A model generated the notes under the pieces. The model saw only the letters and a list, made by a program, of their open reading frames with translations, searched no databases and had not been told where the DNA came from. Source: Porphyrobacter sp. (GTDB lineage Bacteria; Pseudomonadota; Alphaproteobacteria; Sphingomonadales; Sphingomonadaceae). From it: a DNA stretch of 8,607 bases. The stretch is taken from the NCBI GenBank assembly GCA_018991295.1, contig JAGKSZ010000028.1, positions 1-8,607 of the forward strand, read 5' to 3'. Of this stretch, positions 1 to 7,562 are shown piece by piece (position 1 is the first letter of the stretch; each line of letters starts with the position of its first letter). A program made the position numbers and the translations under genes.

Positions 1-1406
1 TCGTGGGCGGCGTGCTGGTCGACCCGCAAGAGGCCGTCGGCCGCCTCGGCGACGATATAGGTGTTCGCCACCTGCCCGCGGGCGATGCCGAGCGGGTATT
101 GCGCCGCTTCCTCGGGCACGGGGGCCGCGGGTTCCGCGCGGCCCTGGGGCGCTGCTTGGAAGCCCGAGAACGCCGTTGCCGCTTCGCGCAGCAGCAGCCC
201 CTCGCCTTGAGGGACGGGTGCGGAGAGAGGTACTCCGGTCCATGACGCGGGCGTCGCTCCCCCCGTCCCCAAGCCCTCGCGTCCCCGTTGCCCTCCCGCT
301 TCGCTGATCGAAGGCATCAGGGGCTCGCTCACCCAGCGCGCCATCGCCCCGCGATCCGGGGTCTGCGCGCTCCGCCGGTCACCGGTCGCGAGCGCCTGCC
401 TGAGCCCCGAGACGATGAAGCCGCGCACCCCGGCCGAGTCGCGGAAGCGCACCTCGGTCTTGGCGGGGTGCACGTTCACGTCGACATCCTCGGGCGGAAT
501 GTCGAGGAACAGCGCCAGCACCGCATGGCGGTCGCGCGCCAGCATGTCGGAATAGGCGCCGCGCACCGCGCCCACCAGCAGGCGGTCCTTCACCGGACGG
601 CCGTTGACGAAAAGATATTGATGATCGGCGACGCCGCGGTTGTAGGTCGGCAGCCCCGCGACACCCGAGAGGCGCATGACGCCGTGCGGCGTGTCGCGCT
701 CGGCGGCGATCTCCACCGCGTTGTCGCGAAGCTCGTGGGCGATGATGCGGGCGACGCGGGTGGCGAGGTCCTCGCCCGCCTGGAGGTCGAGCAGCTTGCG
801 CGTCCCGCTCTCGCCGCTCGCCTCGAGCACGAAGGCGATGTCGGGCCGCGCCATGGCGAGGCGGCGCACCGCGTCGAGGCAGGCGGCCTGCTCGCTGCGC
901 GGACTGCGCAGGAACTTGCGGCGCGCGGGCACCTTGGCGAAGAGCTGCTCGACCCGGATCCGGGTGCCCGGCGGGAGCGCGGCGGGCACGTCCTCGAGAA
1001 GTTCGCCGTGATCGACCACGCGCCGCCAGCCCTCGCCCGATCCGCGCTCGCGGCTTTCGAGCGTCAGGCGCGCGACGCTCGCGATCGAGGGCAGCGCCTC
1101 GCCGCGGAAGCCGAGCGTGACGACGCGCTCGATCGCCTCCTCCTCGCCGATCAGCGCGGGCGGCAGCTTGGAGGTGGCATGGCGTTCGAGCGCCAGCGCC
1201 ATCGCGCCCCGGTCCATCCCGCAGCCGTCGTCGCTCACCTCGATGCGCGCGAGGCCGCCGTCGACGAGGCTGATCGCGATTCGCGCCGCGCCCGCGTCGA
1301 TCGCGTTCTCGACCAGCTCCTTGAGCGCCGCCGCCGGGCGCTCGACCACCTCGCCCGCGGCGATGCGGTCGACCAGATGCGAGGGAAGGCGGCGGATTTC
1401 GGGCAT
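1..1406 (-). CDS. mutL: DNA mismatch repair protein MutL, N-terminal 468 residues (partial)
   Basis: MutL is the ATPase that couples MutS mismatch recognition to strand incision. The reading frame runs without a stop from an ATG at 1406-1404 (minus strand) to the window edge, so the 3' end is missing. GHKL ATPase motifs are clear: ELVENAIDAGA at residues 30-40, DDGCGM at 59-64, RHATSK at 75-80 and GFRGEAL at 99-105. FVNGRPVKD (266-274) and NVHPAKTEVRF (311-321) mark the transducer domain. A Pro/Gly/Ala-rich linker covers about 340-435, and the C-terminal domain begins near 438. The last readable residues, DQHAAH (463-468), plus a partial GA- codon match the DQHA-x2-E metal-binding motif of nuclease-type MutL, as expected where MutH is absent. 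The start was chosen because MPEIRRLP aligns with the family N-terminus; the Shine-Dalgarno sequence is weak. The gene is divergent from mreB. Its GC content is visibly higher than in the genes to the right. Confidence 0.97.
   Translation of the reverse strand, partial: MPEIRRLPSHLVDRIAAGEVVERPAAALKELVENAIDAGAARIAISLVDGGLARIEVSDDGCGMDRGAMALALERHATSKLPPALIGEEEAIERVVTLGFRGEALPSIASVARLTLESRERGSGEGWRRVVDHGELLEDVPAALPPGTRIRVEQLFAKVPARRKFLRSPRSEQAACLDAVRRLAMARPDIAFVLEASGESGTRKLLDLQAGEDLATRVARIIAHELRDNAVEIAAERDTPHGVMRLSGVAGLPTYNRGVADHQYLFVNGRPVKDRLLVGAVRGAYSDMLARDRHAVLALFLDIPPEDVDVNVHPAKTEVRFRDSAGVRGFIVSGLRQALATGDRRSAQTPDRGAMARWVSEPLMPSISEAGGQRGREGLGTGGATPASWTGVPLSAPVPQGEGLLLREAATAFSGFQAAPQGRAEPAAPVPEEAAQYPLGIARGQVANTYIVAEAADGLLRVDQHAAH
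199..213. repeat. Small palindrome in the MutL linker coding region
   Basis: A perfect 5-bp inverted repeat, CCCTC-GCCTT-GAGGG, lies in a C/G-tract-rich stretch (about 185-300) that encodes the MutL interdomain linker around residues 399-403 (PQGEG). It resembles the dispersed palindromic GC-rich repeats often found between genes in sphingomonads, here read in frame as protein. That resemblance comes from general pattern recognition and was not tested by alignment. It could equally be chance in a GC-rich linker. Confidence 0.35.
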
Positions 1407-1608
1407 TTGATCGCAGGCTAGCGGCAAGGGACCGCGAATTCGAGGGCCATCCCCCGATAATCACCATCTGCGCCGAGAAATATTTTGGCCTTTTGCGCGC
1501 GGATTCGCTAGGCGCGGCGCATCATGTCATAAGCGGGCCGGAAAGCCTGCGCGTCGGGCCTCTTTCCAGCGCGCGCCCTTGCCTGCCACCACCAACATTG
1601 GGATCACG
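1407..1608. promoter_or_regulatory. Divergent mutL/mreB intergenic region
   Basis: This 202-bp gap must hold the promoters of mutL (leftward) and of the mreBCD-mrdA-rodA operon (rightward). The only AT-rich block is at 1476-1495, with the 8-bp palindrome AAATATTT at 1478-1485. A weak rightward -10-like TCATAA lies at 1527-1532 with TTCGCT 17 bases upstream; the match is too poor to assign with confidence. GGAAAG (1540-1545) and CTTTCC (1562-1567) could form a 6-bp hairpin with a 16-base loop in the mreB leader. A weak Shine-Dalgarno GGGA (1600-1603) sits 5 bases before the mreB ATG. An EcoRI-type GAATTC occurs at 1436-1441. I see no gene here. Confidence 0.4.
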
Positions 1609-2652
1609 ATGAGCTTCCTGTCGAATTTCTTCAGCTTCCGTTCGCAAAACATGGCCATCGACCTCGGCACAGCCAACACGCTGGTTTATGTGCAGGATCA
1701 GGGGATCGTGCTGAACGAGCCGTCGGTGGTCGCAATCGAGACGATCAACGGCATTCGCCGGGTCAAGGCCGTGGGCAACGATGCCAAGATGATGATGGGC
1801 AAGACCCCGGACAACATCGAAGCGATCCGCCCGCTGCGCGACGGCGTGATTGCCGACATCGAAGTGGCCGAACAGATGATCAAGCACTTCATCCAGAAGG
1901 TGCACGGCAAGAAGTCGATGTTCCGCTATCCGGAAATCGTGATCTGTGTGCCATCGGGCTCGACCTCGGTCGAACGCCGCGCGATCCGCGATGCTGCCTC
2001 GAACGCGGGCGCTTCGGATGTGCACCTGATCCTCGAACCCATGGCTGCGGCCATCGGTGCCGACATGCCCGTGACCGAGCCGGTGGGTTCGATGGTGGTC
2101 GACATTGGCGGCGGCACCACCGAGGTCGCCGTTCTCAGCTTGCGCGGCCTCGCTTACACCACTTCGGTGCGCACCGGGGGCGACAAGATGGACGAAGCCA
2201 TCGTTTCCTATGTGCGCCGCCACCACAACCTGCTGATCGGCGATGCCACCGCGGAACGCATCAAGAAGGATTACGGCATCGCCATGATCCCCGACGACGG
2301 CGTGGGCGAGACGATCACCCTGAAGGGCCGCGATCTGGTGAACGGCGTGCCCAAGGAAATCACCATCAATCAGGCACACGTAGCCGAAGCCCTGTCCGAA
2401 CCCATCGGCGCCATCGTTGAAGGCGTGCGGATCGCGCTGGAAAACACCGCGCCTGAACTTGCAGCCGACATCGTCGATCAGGGCATCGTGCTGACTGGCG
2501 GCGGCGCGCTGATCCGGCGCCTGGACGAGCATCTGCGCGAGGAAACGGGCCTGCCGGTTTCGGTTGCCGAAGATCCGCTGACCTGCGTTGCCATCGGCAC
2601 GGGCCGTGCCATGGAAGACCCGGTCTATCGCGGCGTGCTGATGACCGCGTGA
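1609..2652 (+). CDS. mreB: Rod shape-determining protein MreB (bacterial actin)
   Basis: MreB is the actin-like ATPase that forms short membrane-bound filaments and orients the elongation machinery. The 347-residue product has the usual family length. It begins with an amphipathic membrane-binding segment (MSFLSNFFSFRSQN). The actin-fold nucleotide motifs follow: phosphate-1 DLGTANT at residues 18-24, the connect segment EPMAAAIGA from residue 143, phosphate-2 DIGGGTTE at 165-172, and the adenosine motif LTGGGA at 295-300. A TTG-started extension of 10 codons (from 1579) is possible in frame. The ATG at 1609 was preferred because it gives the standard MreB N-terminus and is preceded by GGGA. 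It is the first gene of the mreBCD-mrdA-rodA operon, 48 bases before mreC, with no terminator seen between them. No key residue appears to be missing. Confidence 0.98.
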   Translation: MSFLSNFFSFRSQNMAIDLGTANTLVYVQDQGIVLNEPSVVAIETINGIRRVKAVGNDAKMMMGKTPDNIEAIRPLRDGVIADIEVAEQMIKHFIQKVHGKKSMFRYPEIVICVPSGSTSVERRAIRDAASNAGASDVHLILEPMAAAIGADMPVTEPVGSMVVDIGGGTTEVAVLSLRGLAYTTSVRTGGDKMDEAIVSYVRRHHNLLIGDATAERIKKDYGIAMIPDDGVGETITLKGRDLVNGVPKEITINQAHVAEALSEPIGAIVEGVRIALENTAPELAADIVDQGIVLTGGGALIRRLDEHLREETGLPVSVAEDPLTCVAIGTGRAMEDPVYRGVLMTA

Positions 2653-2682
2653 CCTGCATGCGTGTGAGCCGGTCGCAGCGGC

Positions 2683-2690
2683 AGAAGGGA
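2683..2690 (+). promoter_or_regulatory. Ribosome binding site of mreC
   Basis: AGAAGGGA lies 10 bases upstream of the mreC ATG at 2701. It supports independent initiation of mreC after the 48-base gap behind mreB, unlike the overlapping genes downstream. Confidence 0.6.
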
Positions 2691-2700
2691 CACTAAAGCC

Positions 2701-3657
2701 ATGGCGCCCCCCTCTTCGCGCCGCTCCGGCTTCTCGAAGAAAGCGCAGTTTTCGCTGTTCACCGGCTATCTTCTGGCCGGTGCGGCAGCATTGCTGGGGG
2801 CGGTGCTGCTGACGCTTTCGCTGTGGCAACCGGCAGCCTTTGCCCCTTTGCGCGGTGTTGCCGGCGACGTTGTCACCCCTGCCGCGACCGGCACGGCCAC
2901 GGCGCGGGCTGGTGGTCAGGGGATTTTCGCCAGCATCGCGGGCTATTTCAACGCCGGCGCGCAAAACGCCGAACTGCGCCGCGAGAACGAACTGGCCCGC
3001 ATTCGCCTTGCCGAAGCCGATGCTATCGCCGCCGAAAATCGCCGACTGAAGGGCTTGCTTGGGCTTCGCGATGGCGAAAGCAAGCCGGTGGCCGTAGCGC
3101 GCCTTGTCGGATCGACGGCAACCAGCGGACGGCGCCATGCCTTTCTGAGCGCGGGCTCGGCTCAAGGCGTGCGCTCCGGGATGCCGGTGTTGTCCGAACG
3201 CGGCGTGATTGGCCGGGTGCTGGAAACCGGACGCAATTCTGCGCGCGTACTGCTTCTCACCGATAGCGAAAGCGTGCTGCCGGTCCGCCGCGCAACGGAT
3301 AACGTGATCGCCTTTGCCGAAGGGCGCGGTGACGGGCTGCTGCGCATCCGCCTTGTCAATCTCGGCGTCAATCCGCTCAAGGTGGGTGACATGATGGTGA
3401 CCAGCGGCGCGGGCGGATATTACCGGCCCGGCGTGGCGGTGGCAGTGATTGCAAAGATCACGGCGGACGGCGGCATCGCGCGCCTTGTGGCAGAACCTGC
3501 CGCAACCAACTTCGTCTCGGTTCTGCCGGTGCATGAAGCAACCGCGGTGGCCGCACTGGAAGGGATGGACATTGGTGCTCCTGATGCCTCCCCCTCGCCT
3601 GCAGCCTCAACCTCAGCCTCAGCCTCTGCGGCAGCGGCGGCGACAGCGGAGGAGTGA
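2701..3657 (+). CDS. mreC: Rod shape-determining protein MreC
   Basis: MreC is the bitopic periplasmic scaffold that links MreB/MreD to PBP2 and activates the PBP2-RodA pair. The 318-residue protein has a short basic cytoplasmic N-terminus, one transmembrane helix at about 18-42, and a coiled coil at about 87-119 (NAELRRENELARIRL... AENRRLKGLL). The two-part beta domain of the family spans about 128-280 and includes GVIGRVLETG and the VGDMMVTSGAGGYYRPG region. The last 25 or so residues are a Pro/Ser/Ala tail encoded by hexamer-like repeats. The start is backed by an AGAAGGGA ribosome binding site. The stop codon overlaps the mreD ATG by one base (TGATG), which points to coupled translation. 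Confidence 0.96.
   Translation: MAPPSSRRSGFSKKAQFSLFTGYLLAGAAALLGAVLLTLSLWQPAAFAPLRGVAGDVVTPAATGTATARAGGQGIFASIAGYFNAGAQNAELRRENELARIRLAEADAIAAENRRLKGLLGLRDGESKPVAVARLVGSTATSGRRHAFLSAGSAQGVRSGMPVLSERGVIGRVLETGRNSARVLLLTDSESVLPVRRATDNVIAFAEGRGDGLLRIRLVNLGVNPLKVGDMMVTSGAGGYYRPGVAVAVIAKITADGGIARLVAEPAATNFVSVLPVHEATAVAALEGMDIGAPDASPSPAASTSASASAAAAATAEE
3605..3628 (+). repeat. CCTCAG-type hexamer microsatellite at the mreC 3' end
   Basis: Four tandem imperfect copies of CCTCAG (variants CCTCAA, CCTCAG, CCTCAG, CCTCTG) encode alternating Ser and Ala/Thr in the MreC tail. The unit is two codons long, so a gain or loss of units by slippage would keep the reading frame and leave the mreC-mreD junction intact. 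Confidence 0.7.
3648..3654 (+). promoter_or_regulatory. Ribosome binding site that sets the mreD start
   Basis: GGAGGAG at the end of mreC precedes two possible mreD starts, GTG at 3654 and ATG at 3657. The GTG shares a base with the purine tract, so the ATG is the more likely start even though its spacing (4 bases after GGAGG) is short. Confidence 0.6.
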
Positions 3658-4211
3658 TGGAGCGGCTCGATCCCCGCGCGCGTTCGGATATCTATGGCAG
3701 CCGCATCAATCGCGCGCCCTATCCCTGGCGTGTGCGACTTGTGCCCTATGCCTCGATCATGACCGCATCGCTGCTTCCCGTACTGTTGATCGCTGACACG
3801 ATGCCGATGCTGCCCTCGCTGGGGTTTCTGGTGTTGCTGGCCTGGCGCATGGTGCGCCCCGGGCTGATGCCGCTGTGGGCGGGTGCGCCGCTTGGTGCGT
3901 TTGATGATCTGGTGAGCGGTCTGCCCTTTGGCTGCGCCATCTTCCTGTGGTCATTGGCGATGATCGCCATCGAACTGATCGAAACCCGCTTTCCCTGGCG
4001 CGGGTTCTGGCAGGATTGGTTTGCCGCAAGTGTTTTTGCGGTGATCTACTGGCTGGCGACCCTGCTGTTCTCAGGAGCTAGCATCACGCCGGAAATGGTC
4101 GGTGTCGCAGCTCCTCAGGCCTTGATTGCTGTGCTGCTCTATCCGATCATCACGCGCATGGTAGCAGGGCTTGACCGCTTCCGTCTCGCCCGCGCGCGGA
4201 AGCTCGATTGA
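3657..4211 (+). CDS. mreD: Rod shape-determining protein MreD
   Basis: MreD is a small polytopic inner-membrane protein of the elongasome that works with MreC. The product has 184 residues (185 with the GTG at 3654). A cytoplasmic N-terminus of about 30 residues is followed by five or six hydrophobic segments at roughly 32-48, 53-66, 70-88, 92-109, 121-140 and 148-170. The GAFDDLVSG motif (residues 80-88) matches the conserved Asp-containing MreD signature. The C-terminus is basic. MreD sequences diverge strongly, so the assignment rests on this motif, size, topology and position between mreC and mrdA. The start overlaps the mreC stop, and the stop overlaps the mrdA ATG, each by one base. Confidence 0.93.
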   Translation: MERLDPRARSDIYGSRINRAPYPWRVRLVPYASIMTASLLPVLLIADTMPMLPSLGFLVLLAWRMVRPGLMPLWAGAPLGAFDDLVSGLPFGCAIFLWSLAMIAIELIETRFPWRGFWQDWFAASVFAVIYWLATLLFSGASITPEMVGVAAPQALIAVLLYPIITRMVAGLDRFRLARARKLD

Positions 4212-6367
4212 TGAAGATCCCATTCCTGCAAGGCGCCCCCCAAAAGGCGGCCAAGATGATCAACGCGTCAATCCTGCGCGCCACATTCGATCGGCGCGCG
4301 GTGGTGATCGGCGCGGTGCAGGGCGGGATCGGCGTCATGCTGGCGCTGCGTCTGGGCTATCTATCGGTCGCAGAGAACGAGAAGTACCGTCTCCAGTCTG
4401 AGAGCAACCGGGTCAACCTCACTTTGATCCCGCCACGGCGGGGCTGGATCCTTGATAGGGACGGGGCGCCGCTGGCATCGAACCGGGCCGATTTCCGGGT
4501 TGACCTGATCCCCGAACGTTTGGTCGATGCCGAAGGCACGATCGACCGTCTTGGAGAATTGCTCTCGCTTGAACCTGCGCGGATTGCGGACATCAAGGAC
4601 AAGGTCGCCACATCGCGCGGCTTTGCTCCGGTCGAGGTGGCGAGCGGCCTCAGATACGAGGATTTCGCCGCGCTCAGCGTGCGCCTGCCCGATCTGCCCG
4701 GTGTTGTTCCGCAGCGTGGCTTTTCGCGTTTCTACCCCACCGCCTCCAGCGTGGGCCACCTGATCGGCTATGTCGGCCCAGCCTCGGCCGAAGAATATGA
4801 GAAGGAGCCCAACCCGCTGCTGATTACGCCGGGCTACAAGATCGGCAAGGACGGGCTCGAAAAGCAGTTCGAGAAGGATCTGCGCGGCGTGCCCGGCGCG
4901 CGGCGGGTGGAGGTGACCGCGGGCGGGCGCATCGTGCGCGATCTCGAAACGCGCGAGGACATACAGGGGCAACCGGTGCGCCTGACTATTGATGGTCCGC
5001 TTCAGGATTATGCGGCGCGCCGCATCGGTCTGGAAAGCGGGTCGGTGGTCGTCATGGACTGTCGCAGCGGCGATCTTTTGTGCATGGCCTCGATGCCGAG
5101 CTTCGACCCCAACTCTTTCTCCGACGGTATCGGCGGGGTGGAATATGCCATGCTGCGCGACGATGAACGCGTGCCGCTGCGCAACAAGGTGCTGAAAGGG
5201 CTCTACCCGCCCGGTTCCACCGTCAAGCCGATGGTTTCGATGGCGCTGATGCAGGCTGGCGTCGATCCGAACGAGACCGTCTATTGCGGCGGGGGGCTGC
5301 GCGTGGGCAACCGCGTGTTCGGCTGCTGGAACAGGCGCGGGCACGGCGCGGTCGATATGGCCAAGGGCATCTACCAGAGCTGCGATGTCTATTTCTATGC
5401 CATGGCCCAGCGGGTCGGCATGGACCCGATTGCGGCGATGGCGCGCCGCTGCGGACTGGGACAGGAATTTCCTCTCCCCGTCATCAGCCAGTTCTTCGGC
5501 ACCGTGCCTGACCCTGCTTGGAAGATGAAGAAGTGGGGCCGGGAATGGCAGACCTTCGATACGGTCAACGCCACTATCGGGCAGGGTTACATGCTCTCCA
5601 GCCCGTTGCAGCTGGCGGTTATGGCCTCGCGCCTTGCCACAGGGCGCCATGTGATGCCGCGCCTGACACTCAACACCAAACCGCAGGGCTTCGACAAGAT
5701 CGATTTCTCCGCCGAGCAGGTTGCCTATGTGCAGAAGGCGATGAGCGATGTGGTCAACGGCCCCGGCACTGCAGGACGCGCGCGCCTGCCCATCGAAGGC
5801 GTTCAGATGGCAGGCAAGACGGGAACGGCGCAGGTCGTTTCGCTGTCAATTTCAAACGGAAAATCGGGGCCATGGAAGTACCGCGACCACGGCCTGTTCG
5901 TGTTCTTCGCCCCCTATGACAACCCGCGCTATGCCGGTGCGGTCGTGATCGAGCATGGCGGCGGGTCCGGGGCTGCCTATCCGATTGCGCGTGATGTGAT
6001 GACCTTCCTCTTCGATCCGGCCAAGGGCCTGGAGGCGCTCAACGCACTTGAGGCTGGATGGGGCGGTACGGCGCAGCAGCGTCTCGAACGCCGCTACGCC
6101 GCCTATGCCGCCGAGCGCGGCGCAACCGTCAGCCGGCCGCCGCGCCGCGACGAGGAAATCTTTGACAGGGTTGAGGCGGAGGCCCGCCGCGCTGCGACCC
6201 AGACTGACGCTATTGCCGGTGAAGTGATTGCTCCCCGGCCCGAGGCCAACCCATCGGCTACCCCGCCGGGCGCTGGTGCAGTCGACCCAGCCCCCGTCCC
6301 CGCGCCTGCATCGGCGCCAGCACCAGCTGGCCCGCCCTCCCCTGTTGCCCCGGGCACCAACCCATGA
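4211..6367 (+). CDS. mrdA: Peptidoglycan D,D-transpeptidase PBP2 (MrdA)
   Basis: PBP2 is the class B penicillin-binding protein that crosslinks side-wall peptidoglycan with RodA. The 718-residue product has one transmembrane helix at about 30-51. The dimerisation domain includes RRGWILDRDG (76-85) and GLEKQFE (215-221). The transpeptidase domain shows STVK with nucleophile Ser336, the second motif SCD (390-392) and KTGT (536-539). An Asp in the second motif, instead of the usual SxN, is normal for PBP2. Beyond about residue 620 lies an unusual tail of about 99 residues: a charged stretch, then about 45 residues very rich in Pro and Ala. The ATG at 4211 was chosen because it follows GGAAG (4198-4202) by 8 bases and overlaps the mreD stop. 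TTG 4208 and ATG 4256 are alternatives. The stop overlaps the rodA ATG by 4 bases. Confidence 0.97.
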   Translation: MKIPFLQGAPQKAAKMINASILRATFDRRAVVIGAVQGGIGVMLALRLGYLSVAENEKYRLQSESNRVNLTLIPPRRGWILDRDGAPLASNRADFRVDLIPERLVDAEGTIDRLGELLSLEPARIADIKDKVATSRGFAPVEVASGLRYEDFAALSVRLPDLPGVVPQRGFSRFYPTASSVGHLIGYVGPASAEEYEKEPNPLLITPGYKIGKDGLEKQFEKDLRGVPGARRVEVTAGGRIVRDLETREDIQGQPVRLTIDGPLQDYAARRIGLESGSVVVMDCRSGDLLCMASMPSFDPNSFSDGIGGVEYAMLRDDERVPLRNKVLKGLYPPGSTVKPMVSMALMQAGVDPNETVYCGGGLRVGNRVFGCWNRRGHGAVDMAKGIYQSCDVYFYAMAQRVGMDPIAAMARRCGLGQEFPLPVISQFFGTVPDPAWKMKKWGREWQTFDTVNATIGQGYMLSSPLQLAVMASRLATGRHVMPRLTLNTKPQGFDKIDFSAEQVAYVQKAMSDVVNGPGTAGRARLPIEGVQMAGKTGTAQVVSLSISNGKSGPWKYRDHGLFVFFAPYDNPRYAGAVVIEHGGGSGAAYPIARDVMTFLFDPAKGLEALNALEAGWGGTAQQRLERRYAAYAAERGATVSRPPRRDEEIFDRVEAEARRAATQTDAIAGEVIAPRPEANPSATPPGAGAVDPAPVPAPASAPAPAGPPSPVAPGTNP

Positions 6368-7500
6368 ACACGCTTGCCACCCGAAGCGGGATTGTTCCTG
6401 AACCGATTGCCCGCCAACCGTGGGAAATGCTCATTCCGCTGATGCTGCTGACGGCATTTGGCGGGCTGGTGCTCTATTCTGCAGGCGGCGGCGCGATGCA
6501 GCCCTTTGCCTTGTCGCACTTCATTCGCTTTGGGGTGTTTGCAGTGATGACTGCGATCATTGCGTCCCTCCCACGCGATGCCGTGCGGCTGCTGACCTAT
6601 CCCTCCTACCTTTTGGTCTTGCTGCTGCTGCTGGCGGTGGAGATCGTGGGTCAGGTCGGCGGGGGAAGCCAACGCTGGCTTGAGGCCGGGCCGATCCGCA
6701 TCCAGCCCTCCGAGATCATGAAGCCTGCCGTGGTGCTTGCCATGGCACGGTTCTATGAAACGCTCCCGGCCGGGATGATCGGATCCTGGCGCTCGGTGGT
6801 GCCTTCGGGCATGCTGATCGTCCTGCCGATTTCGCTGGTTTTGCTTCAACCAGACCTCGGCACATCTGTGGCCATCGCCTTTGGCGGCGTGGTGGTGATG
6901 TTTCTGGCAGGCTTGCCCCTTTGGTGGTTTCTCACCGCCGGCGGTCTTGGCATCGCGGCGCTCCCGTTGATCTACTTCTTCGCGCTTCACGATTACCAGC
7001 GCGCCCGCGTCACCACCTTTCTCGATCCCGAAAGCGATCCGCTCGGCGCAGGCTACCACATTGCCCAATCCAAGATCGCGATTGGCTCTGGCGGCCTGTT
7101 CGGCAAGGGCTTCAATAACGGTACGCAGAGTCACCTCAACTACCTGCCTGAACCACATACCGATTTCGTCTTCGCTTCGATGGCCGAGGAATGGGGGCTG
7201 ATGGGCGGGCTGTTTGTGCTCGCCATGTATGCACTGATCCTCAAGTGGGGCTGGAAGGTCGCCGCGCAAAGCCAGGACCGTTTCTGCGCCTTGCTGGCCG
7301 CAGGCGCGACTGCGACGATCTTCTTCTATATTGCCATCAACCTGCTGATGGTGATGGGCATGGCACCGGCAAAGGGCATTCCGCTGCCTTGGATGAGCCA
7401 CGGCGGCTCCTCGATGATGACAAACATGATCTGCATCGGCCTGTTGATGATGGTGAACCGCTGGAACAGGGAGGCGCCGCGGCGCGGGCTGACGATCTGA
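6364..7500 (+). CDS. rodA: Peptidoglycan glycosyltransferase RodA (SEDS family)
   Basis: RodA (also mrdB) polymerises lipid II into glycan strands and works as a pair with PBP2. The 378-residue protein is strongly hydrophobic, with about ten transmembrane helices after a cytoplasmic N-terminus of about 20 residues. SEDS signatures appear in order: GGSQRWLEAGPIRIQPSE after the third helix, QPDLGTS (162-168), the YHIAQSKIAIGSGGLFGKGF block, EPHTDFVF with the putative catalytic Asp267, and LPWMSHGGSS near the C-terminus. The GGSQRWL and HTDF blocks fit RodA. FtsW is the main alternative and is made unlikely by the mre/mrd context. The ATG overlaps the mrdA stop (ATGA) with no good ribosome binding site, which points to translational coupling. 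It is the last gene of the operon. Confidence 0.97.
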   Translation: MNTLATRSGIVPEPIARQPWEMLIPLMLLTAFGGLVLYSAGGGAMQPFALSHFIRFGVFAVMTAIIASLPRDAVRLLTYPSYLLVLLLLLAVEIVGQVGGGSQRWLEAGPIRIQPSEIMKPAVVLAMARFYETLPAGMIGSWRSVVPSGMLIVLPISLVLLQPDLGTSVAIAFGGVVVMFLAGLPLWWFLTAGGLGIAALPLIYFFALHDYQRARVTTFLDPESDPLGAGYHIAQSKIAIGSGGLFGKGFNNGTQSHLNYLPEPHTDFVFASMAEEWGLMGGLFVLAMYALILKWGWKVAAQSQDRFCALLAAGATATIFFYIAINLLMVMGMAPAKGIPLPWMSHGGSSMMTNMICIGLLMMVNRWNREAPRRGLTI

Positions 7501-7538
7501 TATGCCGCAATTGCGAAAAAGCCTCTTGCCATAAGATC

Positions 7539-7562
7539 GAGGCGCGCTAAATGCAGCGCCTC
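7539..7562 (+). terminator. Possible hairpin terminator after rodA
   Basis: GAGGCGC (7539-7545) and GCGCCTC (7556-7562) form a perfect 7-bp stem with a 10-base loop, 38 bases after the rodA stop. No T-run follows, so on the plus strand it is at best a weak or Rho-assisted terminator, or an mRNA end-protecting hairpin. The GAGGC arm can instead pair with GCCTC at 7521-7525. On the minus strand that alternative hairpin is followed by five T's, so a leftward terminator is also conceivable. Confidence 0.35.

Noticed and set aside
288..1421. 377-codon plus-strand open frame opposite mutL
   Set aside because: The minus strand reads as MutL with all ATPase motifs. The plus-strand product is a low-complexity Arg/Ala/His-rich shadow.
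1436..1441. EcoRI site GAATTC near the GC step, suggesting a cloning chimera
   Set aside because: A single six-base site is expected by chance in a few kilobases. The mutL frame and the mreB leader are both intact around it, so there is no direct evidence of an artificial join.
1579..1608. Ten-codon N-terminal extension of MreB from TTG
   Set aside because: The ATG at 1609 gives the standard 347-residue MreB with the amphipathic start, and no ribosome binding site favours the TTG.
1522..3534. 670-codon open frame on the minus strand across mreB and mreC
   Set aside because: It lies opposite two clear genes, its protein is His/Arg/Asp-rich with no recognisable domain, and long antisense frames are common opposite GC-rich genes with strong codon bias.
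5378..5386. SCD instead of SxN as the second PBP motif, suspected loss of a key residue
   Set aside because: Class B PBP2 proteins normally carry an Asp at this position (SxD), so this is the family norm.
4361..5650. 429-codon minus-strand frame opposite mrdA
   Set aside because: It is a shadow of the PBP2 gene with His/Arg-rich composition and no motif.
6103..7401. 432-codon minus-strand frame opposite the end of mrdA and rodA
   Set aside because: It is a shadow frame. It includes the reverse of the Pro/Ala tail and has no recognisable domain.
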